Source of the DNA: Betaproteobacteria bacterium
GTDB lineage: Bacteria; Pseudomonadota; Gammaproteobacteria; Burkholderiales; SG8-41
Reading direction: 5' to 3'
NCBI GenBank assembly: GCA_025356695.1
Contig: JANXSE010000181.1
Coordinates: 1-27,679 of the forward strand
DNA length: 27,679 bases
Below the pieces are notes generated by a model that ran no database searches, was not told the DNA's origin, and saw nothing but the letters and a program-made list of their open reading frames with translations. Below, one piece after another: positions 15,132-22,375 of this stretch. A program made the translations under genes and the position numbers. How positions within the stretch are numbered: position 1 is the first letter of the stretch; each line of letters begins with the position of its first letter.

Positions 15132-16112
15132 ATGACGCGCACCATCGGAGGTTTGCTGTCCGTGCTTCTGTCGTTCATCGTCGTAATTGGCGCAATGTCA
15201 GCCGCCGCGCAGAACTATCCGGCGCGCAACATCCGTGTCATCGTGCCCTTTGCGCCGGGCGGCGCCACCGACGCGGTGTTACGCATGCTGGCGCCGCGCC
15301 TGTCTGAAAACCTCGGCCAGCAGGTCGTGGTTGATAACCGGCCAGGCGGTGCCTCGACCATCGGCATGGACACGGTGGCGAAATCCGCGCCCGATGGTTA
15401 TACGCTGGGCGTCGCCAATCTGTCGTTCAGCATCAATCCGACGCTGTTCGGCGCCAGGCTGCCCTACAACACCGAAAAAGATTTTGCGCTGGTCAGTCTC
15501 ATTACCATTGTGCCGCTGGTGATGTCGGTGCATCCGTCGGTGCCGGCGCGTTCGATCAAGGAACTGATCGCGCTGGCGAAGGCCAAGCCCGGTAGCCTCA
15601 ACTATTCTTCTTCAGGCAACGCCAGTGCCACGCAGATGGCGACCGAGCTGTTTCGCTATATGGCCGGTATCAACATTGTGCACGTGCCGTATAACGGCGG
15701 CGGGCCGGCACTGGTCTCCGTGCTGAGCGGGCAGGTTTCCATCTACGCGGGCAGCATTCCAACCCTGCTGCCGCATTTCAAATCGGGTCGCCTGGTCGGA
15801 CTTGCCATCACCACGGCGAAACGTGATGCGGCGATTCCAGACATACCGACCATTGCAGAAGCGGCGCTGCCGGGCTTTGACTCGCGCGAATGGCAGGGCA
15901 TCGTGGTGCCCGCGGCGACGCCGCCGGCGATTATCAGCCGTCTGTATCAGGAACTCGTGAAGACCCTGCACTCGCCTGAACTGAAGGATCGTTTCGCCAG
16001 TGTCGGTGCCACTGCGGTGGGCAGCACGGCCGAGGAATTCGCCGCCCATCTCAGGCAGGAAACCGCCACCATGGCGAAAGTAATCAGGGAAGCGGGCATC
16101 CGCATCGAGTAA
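15132..16112 (+). CDS. Bug/TctC-family substrate-binding protein
   Basis: A 326-residue periplasmic Bug protein; AGGAGG lies five bases before ATG 15132. The leader ends near AMSAAA/QNYP. Landmarks: YPARNIRVIVPFAPGGATDAV, GQQVVVDNRPGGASTIG, APDGYTLG, YNTEKDFALV, HPSVPARSIKELIALAK, YSSSGNASATQMATELF, HVPYNGGGPALVSVLSGQVSIY and IPDIPTIAEAALPGF. The usual YKG is YNG here. It follows the molybdenum hydroxylase gene closely, which suggests that it captures that enzyme's substrate or a precursor (inference). Confidence 0.92.
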   Translation: MTRTIGGLLSVLLSFIVVIGAMSAAAQNYPARNIRVIVPFAPGGATDAVLRMLAPRLSENLGQQVVVDNRPGGASTIGMDTVAKSAPDGYTLGVANLSFSINPTLFGARLPYNTEKDFALVSLITIVPLVMSVHPSVPARSIKELIALAKAKPGSLNYSSSGNASATQMATELFRYMAGINIVHVPYNGGGPALVSVLSGQVSIYAGSIPTLLPHFKSGRLVGLAITTAKRDAAIPDIPTIAEAALPGFDSREWQGIVVPAATPPAIISRLYQELVKTLHSPELKDRFASVGATAVGSTAEEFAAHLRQETATMAKVIREAGIRIE

Positions 16113-16241
16113 AACGCGCGCTGCCAATGCAGTAAAGTAGCAACGCGATCGAATATTGCATTTTTGTTTTCGGCGCGACATGGAATCCCGACGAAGGTGC
16201 CTGCCACAGTATCTGGTGCAGTCGGTAATAGAGGAGGGTGT

Positions 16242-17243
16242 ATGCAGAAAAAAACAATCGCGCGTGCTGAAGCGCTGCTGGTGCTGGCGGCCGCGGCGGG
16301 TGTGTTTTGCCTCAGCGGTGAGGCGTACGCGCAGGCTGGCGCGTTTCCCGATCATCCGGTGCGCATCGTGTTACCGACGTCGGCGGGTTCGGGTGTCGAT
16401 ATCACGGCGCGCGCGATCGCGCAGAAGCTGACCGAGATATGGGGCCAGCAGGTGGTTGTCGACAACCGCCCGGGTGCGAACGGCATCATCGGCATGGAAA
16501 TGGTGGCGAAGGCGAAGCCTGACGGCTATTCGCTGCTGCAGGGCTTTACCTCGGCGCTGACGATCAACCCGTATGTCTACAAAGCGTTGCCTTACGACAC
16601 CTTCCGCGATTACGCCGCGATCACACAGACGGCGACCAACACCATGGTGCTGGTGGCCAATCCCGCGTTACCGGTGCGCAACGCGAAGGACCTCGTTGCC
16701 TTGGGCAGGTCGCGGCCGGGCGAACTGGTTTACGCCTCGGCGGGCATCGGCAATCTCACCCATCTCGCCGGTGAATTGCTGCGTGTCGAAGCCGGACTCA
16801 AGGTATTGCACGTGCCTTACAAGGGCGAAACGCCGGCGTTTACGGATCTGGTCGGCGGACAGACCGCCTATATGTTCAGCGCGGCATTGGGTGTTGCCGC
16901 GCATATCAGTTCGGGCAAGTTGCGCCTGCTCGCGACCTGCGGCGAGACGCGCGCAACGGCGTTTCCAAATGTGCCGACGATGGTCGAGAGCGGTTTGCCG
17001 AAGGTGGTGGTCACCGGCTGGGGCGGGTGGCTGGCGCCGGCCGGCACGCCTGTCGACATCATTCAGAAGGTGCAGCGCGACGTCGCGCGCGTGCTGGGGT
17101 TGCCGGAGATGCGCGAGCGCCTCGGTACGCTTGGCGCGGAACCGGTTGGCAGCAGTGCGGCCGATTTCGCGGCATTCCTGCGCGTCGAGGCCGACAAATG
17201 GTCACGCGTGACGCGTGCGGCCGGCATTTATCAGAGTCAATAA
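16242..17243 (+). CDS. Bug/TctC-family substrate-binding protein
   Basis: A 333-residue periplasmic Bug protein starting at ATG 16242 after GAGGAGGG; the frame is open further left, but the Sec leader (MQKKTIARAEALLVLAAAAG, cleavage near AYA/QAG) fixes this start. Landmarks: HPVRIVLPTSAGSGVDI, GQQVVVDNRPGANGIIG, KPDGYSLLQG, YDTFRDYAAI, YASAGIGNLTHLAGELL, HVPYKGETPAFTDLVGGQTAYMF and FPNVPTMVESGLP. The ligand loop reads TSAGSG rather than the common PPGG, so its ligand contacts may differ. The preceding 129-base gap shows no clear promoter. A small hairpin follows its stop. Confidence 0.92.
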   Translation: MQKKTIARAEALLVLAAAAGVFCLSGEAYAQAGAFPDHPVRIVLPTSAGSGVDITARAIAQKLTEIWGQQVVVDNRPGANGIIGMEMVAKAKPDGYSLLQGFTSALTINPYVYKALPYDTFRDYAAITQTATNTMVLVANPALPVRNAKDLVALGRSRPGELVYASAGIGNLTHLAGELLRVEAGLKVLHVPYKGETPAFTDLVGGQTAYMFSAALGVAAHISSGKLRLLATCGETRATAFPNVPTMVESGLPKVVVTGWGGWLAPAGTPVDIIQKVQRDVARVLGLPEMRERLGTLGAEPVGSSAADFAAFLRVEADKWSRVTRAAGIYQSQ

Positions 17244-17244
17244 C

Positions 17245-17259
17245 AGCGGCAACGCCGCT
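17245..17259. terminator. Small hairpin after a Bug gene
   Basis: AGCGGC and GCCGCT arms close an AAC loop two bases after the TAA stop, followed by TAATTT. It may partly stop transcription or protect the upstream message, echoing the stronger hairpin after the ABC binding-protein gene. Confidence 0.35.
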
Positions 17260-17277
17260 TAATTTCAGGAGCAAGCG

Positions 17278-18441
17278 ATGTTGGATCATGCCCGTAAAGG
17301 CCAGAAGTGGATTACCGAGGAACTCTACAAGGTCATGGACGTGTTCGGCTTCCGCGCCGTCATGTTCGTCGAGTGGGGCTTTCGCCCGGCCGACGTGCGG
17401 CGCACCACCGAACGCATCAAGCTGCCGGGCGCGGTAGTCAAGGAATGGGTGCGCACGGCGAAGCAGGAAGAAGAACTTGCGCGTGAAGCGGAAGCGGCGG
17501 GGCATCGCGAAAGCGCGGCCGAGTTTTATTATCGTGCCGCGCTGTATTACGGCCCGCCCTGCGGCGTGCTTCACGCCAACACGCCGAAAAAGCACGAACT
17601 CTATGCGCGGCTGGTGCACTGCTACACCAAGTTCACCGAGCTGTTCAACGAAGCGCCGGTGCGCCGCGTCGAAATCCCGTTCGAGAACGGCAAGACGATC
17701 CCTGGCATCCTGCAGACAGTGCCGGGCAACGACAAGGCGCCCTGCGTGCTGGTGGTGCCGGGCATGGACACCATCAAGGAATACATGCCGAGCCCGTACC
17801 ATAATCATTTCCGCCGGCGCGGTATCGCCACGCTGACCATCGACGGGCCGGGGCAGGGCGAGAGCAACATCCGCGAAACCTGGGTGACGCTCGACAATTT
17901 CGAGCGTGCCGGTTCGGTAGCCATCGATTTTCTCGAGAAGACGCCGGGCATCGACGCCAGCAGGATCGGCGCCTATGGCTGGAGCATGGGCAGTTACTGG
18001 GCGCCGCGCATTGCCGCCCACGATCCGCGTATCAAGGCGGTGGTCGGCGCGATGGGCGTTTATCAACAGAAAGACACCATTTTCAAGCACAGCAAGCCGG
18101 CTTATCGTTCGAACTACATGTACATGTCGAATGTGTACGACGAGGACAAATTCGATGCAATGATTGAACAGATGTCGCTGGCACCGCTGGCCGACAAAAT
18201 TAAATGCCCGACGCTGCTGGCGATGGGCGAGTTCGACGAGCTGTGCCCGCTCGAAGACGGCGAGGAACTGTTCGACATGTTGAAGTGCCCGAAGGAACTG
18301 TGGGTATTCGAAAACGAAACGCACACCTTCGGCGGACGCCTGCCCGATTTTTATCTGTTCGTCGCCGACTGGCTGAAGGACGCACTCAACGGCAAACTCA
18401 AGGCGGGACATGCGAAGCGTATCGACTTTGCCGCGCGCTAG
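17278..18441 (+). CDS. FrsA-like alpha/beta hydrolase with helical N-terminal domain (copy B)
   Basis: A 387-residue cytoplasmic hydrolase; ATG 17278 follows CAGGAGCAAGC. The N-terminal helical part includes FVEWGFRPADVRRTTERI and AAEFYYRAALYYGPPCGV; the hydrolase domain begins near VEIPFENGKTIPG. Triad: Ser236 (YGWSMGSYW), Asp320 (MGEFDELCP) and His349 (NETHTFGG). A DGPGQGES segment is shared with copy C at 20294. It differs from copies A and C in the nucleophile elbow (GWSMGS versus LSLGG/YSFGG), the acid motif and the base motif, so it likely acts on a different substrate. Lies between two Bug genes on one strand. Confidence 0.87.
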   Translation: MLDHARKGQKWITEELYKVMDVFGFRAVMFVEWGFRPADVRRTTERIKLPGAVVKEWVRTAKQEEELAREAEAAGHRESAAEFYYRAALYYGPPCGVLHANTPKKHELYARLVHCYTKFTELFNEAPVRRVEIPFENGKTIPGILQTVPGNDKAPCVLVVPGMDTIKEYMPSPYHNHFRRRGIATLTIDGPGQGESNIRETWVTLDNFERAGSVAIDFLEKTPGIDASRIGAYGWSMGSYWAPRIAAHDPRIKAVVGAMGVYQQKDTIFKHSKPAYRSNYMYMSNVYDEDKFDAMIEQMSLAPLADKIKCPTLLAMGEFDELCPLEDGEELFDMLKCPKELWVFENETHTFGGRLPDFYLFVADWLKDALNGKLKAGHAKRIDFAAR

Positions 18442-18485
18442 CACGACAGAACCGGCGTTATTGAATCAATGACTGGAAAGACATC

Positions 18486-19460
18486 ATGAACAAACTCATT
18501 CGTATTCTTTGTGCAACCATCGCGCTGGCCGGCATGCAATTCTCCGCGCTGGCGCAGCAGCCTTATCCGAACCGCCCGATCCGCATCATCGTGCCGTACC
18601 CGGCGGGCGAGTCGGTGGACGTCATTGCGCGTCTGCTTGCGTTGCGCCTGTCGCCCCTGCTCGGGCAGCAGGTCATTGTCGACAATCGCGGCGGCGGCGG
18701 CGGTGTGATCGGTGCGGCGATTGCCGCACAGGCGACCCCCGACGGCTACAACCTGCTCTACGGCAATGTCGGTGCGATCATCATTGCGCCCAATCTGCAG
18801 GCGAAGCCACCGTATGACGCGTTGAAAAATTTTGCGCCGGTTTCGCAAATCGCCGACGTGCCGTTTTTCCTTTTCGTCAGTCCCGCCGCGCTGTCGGCGA
18901 AAACATTGAAGGAAGTCGTCGCTTATGCGCGCGACAACCCCGGCAAGCTCAACTACGCCTCGACCGGCATCGGCAGCGGCGTGCATCTGGCCGGCGAGCT
19001 GTTCAAATCGCTGGCGAAAATCGACATCGTGCATGTGCCCTACAAGGGCGTGGGTCTGGCGTTGCCGGACATGGTGGCCGGCAAGATACAGATGGTGTTT
19101 TACCCGCCGACTTTCCTGCAGTTCGTGCGCGACGGCAAGCTGCGTGCAATCACGATTGCCGCGCCGGCGCGCTCCGCATTGCTGCCCGAGGTGCCGACGT
19201 CGGCAGAAAGCGGCATGCCCGACCTGCTGGCCTCATCGTGGCACGCGATTGTCGCGCCCGCCGGTGTGCCGGCGGAAAACATCAAAAAGTTTCACGCGGC
19301 TTTGACGACCGTCATGGCCGACAGGGAAGTGCGCGAGAAGATGGCCGGTGTTGGTGCCGACCCGATCGGCAGCAGTCCCGAGAAGTTCGGGCCCTTCATG
19401 CGCACCGAGGTGGATAAATGGCGCAAGGTGATCAAATCGTCCGGTATCACCGTCGATTGA
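18486..19460 (+). CDS. Bug/TctC-family substrate-binding protein
   Basis: A 324-residue periplasmic Bug protein; GGAAAG precedes ATG 18486 and the leader ends at ALA/QQPYP. Landmarks: YPNRPIRIIVPYPAGESVDVI, GQQVIVDNRGGGGGVIG, TPDGYNLL, YDALKNFAPV, YASTGIGSGVHLAGELF, HVPYKGVGLALPDMVAGKIQMVF and LPEVPTSAESGMP. The first ligand loop has AGES in place of PGGx. An 11-base palindrome ATTGAATCAAT (18460-18470) sits just upstream. The isochorismatase-like gene follows after 19 bases. Confidence 0.92.
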   Translation: MNKLIRILCATIALAGMQFSALAQQPYPNRPIRIIVPYPAGESVDVIARLLALRLSPLLGQQVIVDNRGGGGGVIGAAIAAQATPDGYNLLYGNVGAIIIAPNLQAKPPYDALKNFAPVSQIADVPFFLFVSPAALSAKTLKEVVAYARDNPGKLNYASTGIGSGVHLAGELFKSLAKIDIVHVPYKGVGLALPDMVAGKIQMVFYPPTFLQFVRDGKLRAITIAAPARSALLPEVPTSAESGMPDLLASSWHAIVAPAGVPAENIKKFHAALTTVMADREVREKMAGVGADPIGSSPEKFGPFMRTEVDKWRKVIKSSGITVD

Positions 19461-19479
19461 TTGAACGAGGAGTATGACG

Positions 19480-20187
19480 ATGGCCGATCTGATCGACCGC
19501 TCGAACATGATAGCGCGCATGAAAGACGCGCTGACGCTGGACCCGGCCGACTGCGCCGTGCTGACCATCGACTGCCAGCGCGGCAATCTCGATCCGGAGA
19601 TGGCTTCGCTGCCGGTGCCGGAGCCCGAGTGTAAACGCGTGATGGACGGTACTAACCGCCTGCTGGCGATGGCGCGCGCAAATGGAGTCGCGGTGGTGCA
19701 TGCATCGACGGTGTGGGAAGCGCCGCTGATGGCGACGCATCCCTTCGAGCGCGCGATGGTCGAACTCAAAGAATCGTTCACGCCGCACAAGAAGAGCAAT
19801 TTCGCCCACCACAAGAGCCCGGGTTCGATCGGCGGTCAGTTCATGCCGAACCTCGACATCCAGCCGTCGGACATCATCGTCGACAGCAAGCGCACGTTCG
19901 ACAGTTTTCTCAACACGCCGCTGGAGATGCTGCTGCGTGCGCTGAAGCGCAATACGGTGCTGGTGGCGGGCTGCAATACCAATACCTGCGTGTTGTCGAC
20001 CACCTTCGGCGGCTACAACCGCGGTTTTCGCATGGTGTTGATCGCCGAGTGCGTAGCGTCGGCTTACGGTAACGACGTGCACGAATTCGCGCTGGCCAAT
20101 ATCCAACGGCGGCTGGGTTGGGTGCTGACGTTGGACGAACTGGCAGCCAAAATCGCCGGCAAACGCGCGGCGGTGGCGGGCGCCTAG
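19480..20187 (+). CDS. Isochorismatase-family cysteine hydrolase
   Basis: A 235-residue cytoplasmic hydrolase. The family triad is intact: Asp31 (LTIDCQRGN), Lys137 (DSKRTFDSF) and Cys170 (CNTNTCVLSTTFGGYNRGF). Members include N-carbamoylsarcosine amidase, maleamate amidohydrolase and ureidoacrylate amidase, so amide or carbamoyl hydrolysis is more likely here than isochorismate cleavage, as there are no siderophore genes around. I chose ATG 19480, seven bases after GAGGAG; the in-frame ATG at 19474 abuts that element. It is the last gene of the plus-strand array and directly follows a Bug gene. Confidence 0.9.
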   Translation: MADLIDRSNMIARMKDALTLDPADCAVLTIDCQRGNLDPEMASLPVPEPECKRVMDGTNRLLAMARANGVAVVHASTVWEAPLMATHPFERAMVELKESFTPHKKSNFAHHKSPGSIGGQFMPNLDIQPSDIIVDSKRTFDSFLNTPLEMLLRALKRNTVLVAGCNTNTCVLSTTFGGYNRGFRMVLIAECVASAYGNDVHEFALANIQRRLGWVLTLDELAAKIAGKRAAVAGA

Positions 20188-20196
20188 GAGTCGGTA

Positions 20197-20256
20197 GGGT
20201 GCGCATCGCGCACCGTTCATCGACGTACCGCGTGCGCGGTGCACACCCTGCGGTAC
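20197..20256. terminator. Palindromic intergenic element between convergent genes
   Basis: Two hairpins: GGTGCGC-ATC-GCGCACC (20198-20214), and GTACCGC (20225-20231) pairing with GCGGTAC (20250-20256). In addition AGGGTG and CACCCT can pair as an outer stem. The GGGTGCGCATCGCGCACC form is a dispersed repeat type seen in many bacterial genomes. No T-tract, so a terminator role is inferred from the convergent position only. Confidence 0.45.
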
Positions 20257-20293
20257 TGTCTGGATAGCCGCGCTCGCGGGTATGACGTACTAA

Positions 20294-21454
20294 CTAACGA
20301 AGCGTGGCGGCAATCCAGTCGGCGATGTAATCGACGCCGATCACGCGGTTATCGACCTGCGCGTGCTGCGCGCCGGTTTCCCCGGTGCTGAAGAGTTTGA
20401 GTTGCTTCTGTTTCGAGCCTACAGCCTCATAGAGCTTGTGCGCTGAGGGCAGCGGCACGACGCGGTCGTCCTCGCCGTGCAGAATGAGGAAAGGACAGCT
20501 GATCTGCGGCGCCACATCGACCAGCGAGAATTTGCGCGCCTTCTCGATCGCCGCGTCGGCGTCGCCGAGGCAGCCCATGATCCACTGAAAGTGGAAGGTC
20601 GATTGCGCGACGGCGGTTGGATTCGCGTCCTGTTTGCGCTTGATCTCTTTCTGCCACGCGTGCAGGTCCCAATGCAGGGCGGCGAAGGCGACGCCGGCGG
20701 CATAACGTTTTTCAAAGGCAGCGACGCGTGACGAATAGTAGCCGCCGAAGCTGTAGCCCATGACCACGACCTTCTGCGCATCGACATCGGCGCGCTTTGC
20801 GACGTAATCGTAGGCGGCGGTGCCCGCTACTTCGTAGTCATGCCGTGCATAGAGTTCGCGCAGGCGCAGCGATTCGCCCTGGCCGGGGCCGTCGATGGCG
20901 AGCGTGTTGAAGCCGCGTTTGGCGAATTCGAGGCCGTTGAAGAGAATGCTCATCTCCTTGCAGTTGTCCATGCCGTCGAACACCACCACGGTCGGCGCCG
21001 GACCTTTTGCGCCTTCGGCCTTCATGAAGTAGGCCGGCAGGCTGCCATTGCCGAAGGGCACTTCGACGCGTTCGAGGTTGGCGTAGCGGCGCAGCAAGCC
21101 GGCCTGCTGCATCTCAATGGCTTTCTGTCCCATGGCGCGTTTTTCGGCGCCGGGATAAATGAAACGTTCGGCAGTGAAGTAATACATGCCGGAGCGCAGA
21201 TAGTAATTGCCGGCGCTCATCGGGTTGCCGGCGGCCGCTGCGGTATCGCCGCTTTTTTCGCATTGCGCGCCCATGCGCGCCCATTCGTCGCGCCAGGCCT
21301 CGGCTTTGGTCTGCTGCGGGCGCAGCCGCTCGCAGATGAGATCGATCTCGGCCATCGCTACCGCGTTATAGGGCACCATGCCCTTGGTCACCAGCAGCGC
21401 GTTCGACCACAGTTGGTTGCCGGGGAAGGTGTCGATCCAGGTGACGCCTGACAT
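20294..21454 (-). CDS. FrsA-like alpha/beta hydrolase with helical N-terminal domain (copy C)
   Basis: A 386-residue cytoplasmic hydrolase on the minus strand. Residues 1-125 are helical (TFPGNQLWSNALL, AGNYYLRSGMYYFTAERF), then the hydrolase domain starts near ERVEVPFGNGSLP. Triad: Ser235 (MGYSFGGYY), Asp330 (HGEDDRVVPL) and His364 (GAQHAQ). It is closer to copy A than to copy B: both share the FPGN N-terminus, RHDYEVAGTAA/LRHDYEVAGTAA and GAQH. ATG 21454 has GGAGAA seven bases upstream; in-frame ATGs at 21466 and 21481 are less well placed. It faces the isochorismatase-like gene and lies downstream of a repeat-rich gap. Confidence 0.88.
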   Translation of the reverse strand: MSGVTWIDTFPGNQLWSNALLVTKGMVPYNAVAMAEIDLICERLRPQQTKAEAWRDEWARMGAQCEKSGDTAAAAGNPMSAGNYYLRSGMYYFTAERFIYPGAEKRAMGQKAIEMQQAGLLRRYANLERVEVPFGNGSLPAYFMKAEGAKGPAPTVVVFDGMDNCKEMSILFNGLEFAKRGFNTLAIDGPGQGESLRLRELYARHDYEVAGTAAYDYVAKRADVDAQKVVVMGYSFGGYYSSRVAAFEKRYAAGVAFAALHWDLHAWQKEIKRKQDANPTAVAQSTFHFQWIMGCLGDADAAIEKARKFSLVDVAPQISCPFLILHGEDDRVVPLPSAHKLYEAVGSKQKQLKLFSTGETGAQHAQVDNRVIGVDYIADWIAATLR

Positions 21455-21493
21455 AGTGTTCTCCATTCCTGTAACAGTCATTATCGAAGTTTT

Positions 21494-21612
21494 CCCTCCC
21501 CTGCAAGGGGAGGGTTAGGGTGGGGATAGGGTAACTCGCTTGCTTTGACCCATCCCCATCCCAGTTGCCCCCTCGCCTGCGTCGCAGGCTCTCCCCTTGA
21601 AGGGGAAGGCGC
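21494..21612. repeat. Palindrome-rich intergenic repeat
   Basis: A G/C-asymmetric element filling most of the gap between two minus-strand genes. It holds CCTCCCCTGCAAGGGGAGG (a hairpin), TAGGGTGGGGATAGGGT with an opposing ACCCATCCCCATCCC, GCCTGC-GTC-GCAGGC, and CTCCCCTT-GAAGGGGAAG. The overall inverted arrangement and the AGGGTGGGGAT motif match a dispersed intergenic repeat common in proteobacterial genomes. It may terminate the RluF-like transcript, as it lies just after that gene's stop. Confidence 0.6.
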
Positions 21613-21623
21613 TGAATTCAGTT

Positions 21624-22367
21624 CTAAAAAGATTCGTCGGCGCCGAGATAGCGCCACTGCCCGAGCGGTAGATCGCCGAGCATGACCTTGCCGATGCGCA
21701 CGCGCTTCAAACCGCCGACGCGCACGCCAACCATTTCGCACATGCGGCGGATCTGGCGCTTCTTGCCTTCGTGCAGAATGAAACGCAGCTGTTCCTTGTT
21801 CAGCCAGCTGACCTGCGCGCGCTTGAGAGCCTTGCCGTCGAGACTCAAACCGAAGTTCAGTTTGGCCAGCCCCTCGGCGGTCAGATCGCCGACGACGCGC
21901 ACGAGGTATTCTTTTTCGATCGGCGAATTTTCACCGATCAGTTGTTTGGCAATGCGACCGTCCTGCGTCAGGATCAGGAGGCCGGTTGAGTCGATGTCGA
22001 GGCGGCCGGCGGGGGCGAGGCCTTTGGTCTGCATCGGATGAAAGCGGATCGGCGAACGGTCGCCGGTGAAATGGGCCTCGGCGGTAAACAGGGTCGCTGC
22101 CGGCTTGTAGCCCGGTTCGGGCTGGCCCGAGACATAGCCGATCGGCTTGTGCATGAGGATGGTCACGCTGGCGTCCTGCTTCGACTGTGCGTTGCGCGTC
22201 AGCGTGATTTTCTGGTGCGGAAAAGCGCGCGTGCCGAGTTCGGTCACAGGCTCGCCGTCGAGCAGCACCCAGCCGCGCTCGATGTAGGCGTCGGCTTCGC
22301 GGCGCGAGCACAGGCCTTGTTGCGACAACAGTTTTGAAATGCGGACTTTTTCAGTTTCTTCGGCCAT
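21624..22367 (-). CDS. RNA pseudouridine synthase, RluF/RluB-like
   Basis: A 247-residue enzyme that isomerises uridine in rRNA. An S4 RNA-binding domain opens the protein ([26 protein letters not shown]), followed by the RsuA/RluB/RluF catalytic domain with [14 protein letters not shown] (catalytic Asp124), EKEYLVRV and the [14 protein letters not shown] segment. The end ([13 protein letters not shown]) resembles RluF, which modifies 23S rRNA, although RluF of E. coli is longer. It starts eight bases after the stop of the FAD-dependent dehydrogenase on the same strand. A core-genome gene, which suggests that the accessory cluster ends to its left. Confidence 0.9.
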   Translation of the reverse strand: MAEETEKVRISKLLSQQGLCSRREADAYIERGWVLLDGEPVTELGTRAFPHQKITLTRNAQSKQDASVTILMHKPIGYVSGQPEPGYKPAATLFTAEAHFTGDRSPIRFHPMQTKGLAPAGRLDIDSTGLLILTQDGRIAKQLIGENSPIEKEYLVRVVGDLTAEGLAKLNFGLSLDGKALKRAQVSWLNKEQLRFILHEGKKRQIRRMCEMVGVRVGGLKRVRIGKVMLGDLPLGQWRYLGADESF

Positions 22368-22375
22368 GATGCCTT

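Noticed and set aside
17059..18444. A 461-codon minus-strand frame opposite the second FrsA-like hydrolase
   Set aside because: Same antisense composition effect; the plus-strand gene has a clear ribosome site and catalytic triad.
18460..18470. ATTGAATCAAT palindrome just before a Bug gene
   Set aside because: Too short, and with a one-base centre it does not fit the FNR spacing; could be chance. Mentioned in the gene entry only.
20197..20256. Possible CRISPR-like or tRNA-like structure
   Set aside because: Only two different hairpins with no regular spacing and no cloverleaf; better explained as a palindromic intergenic repeat.
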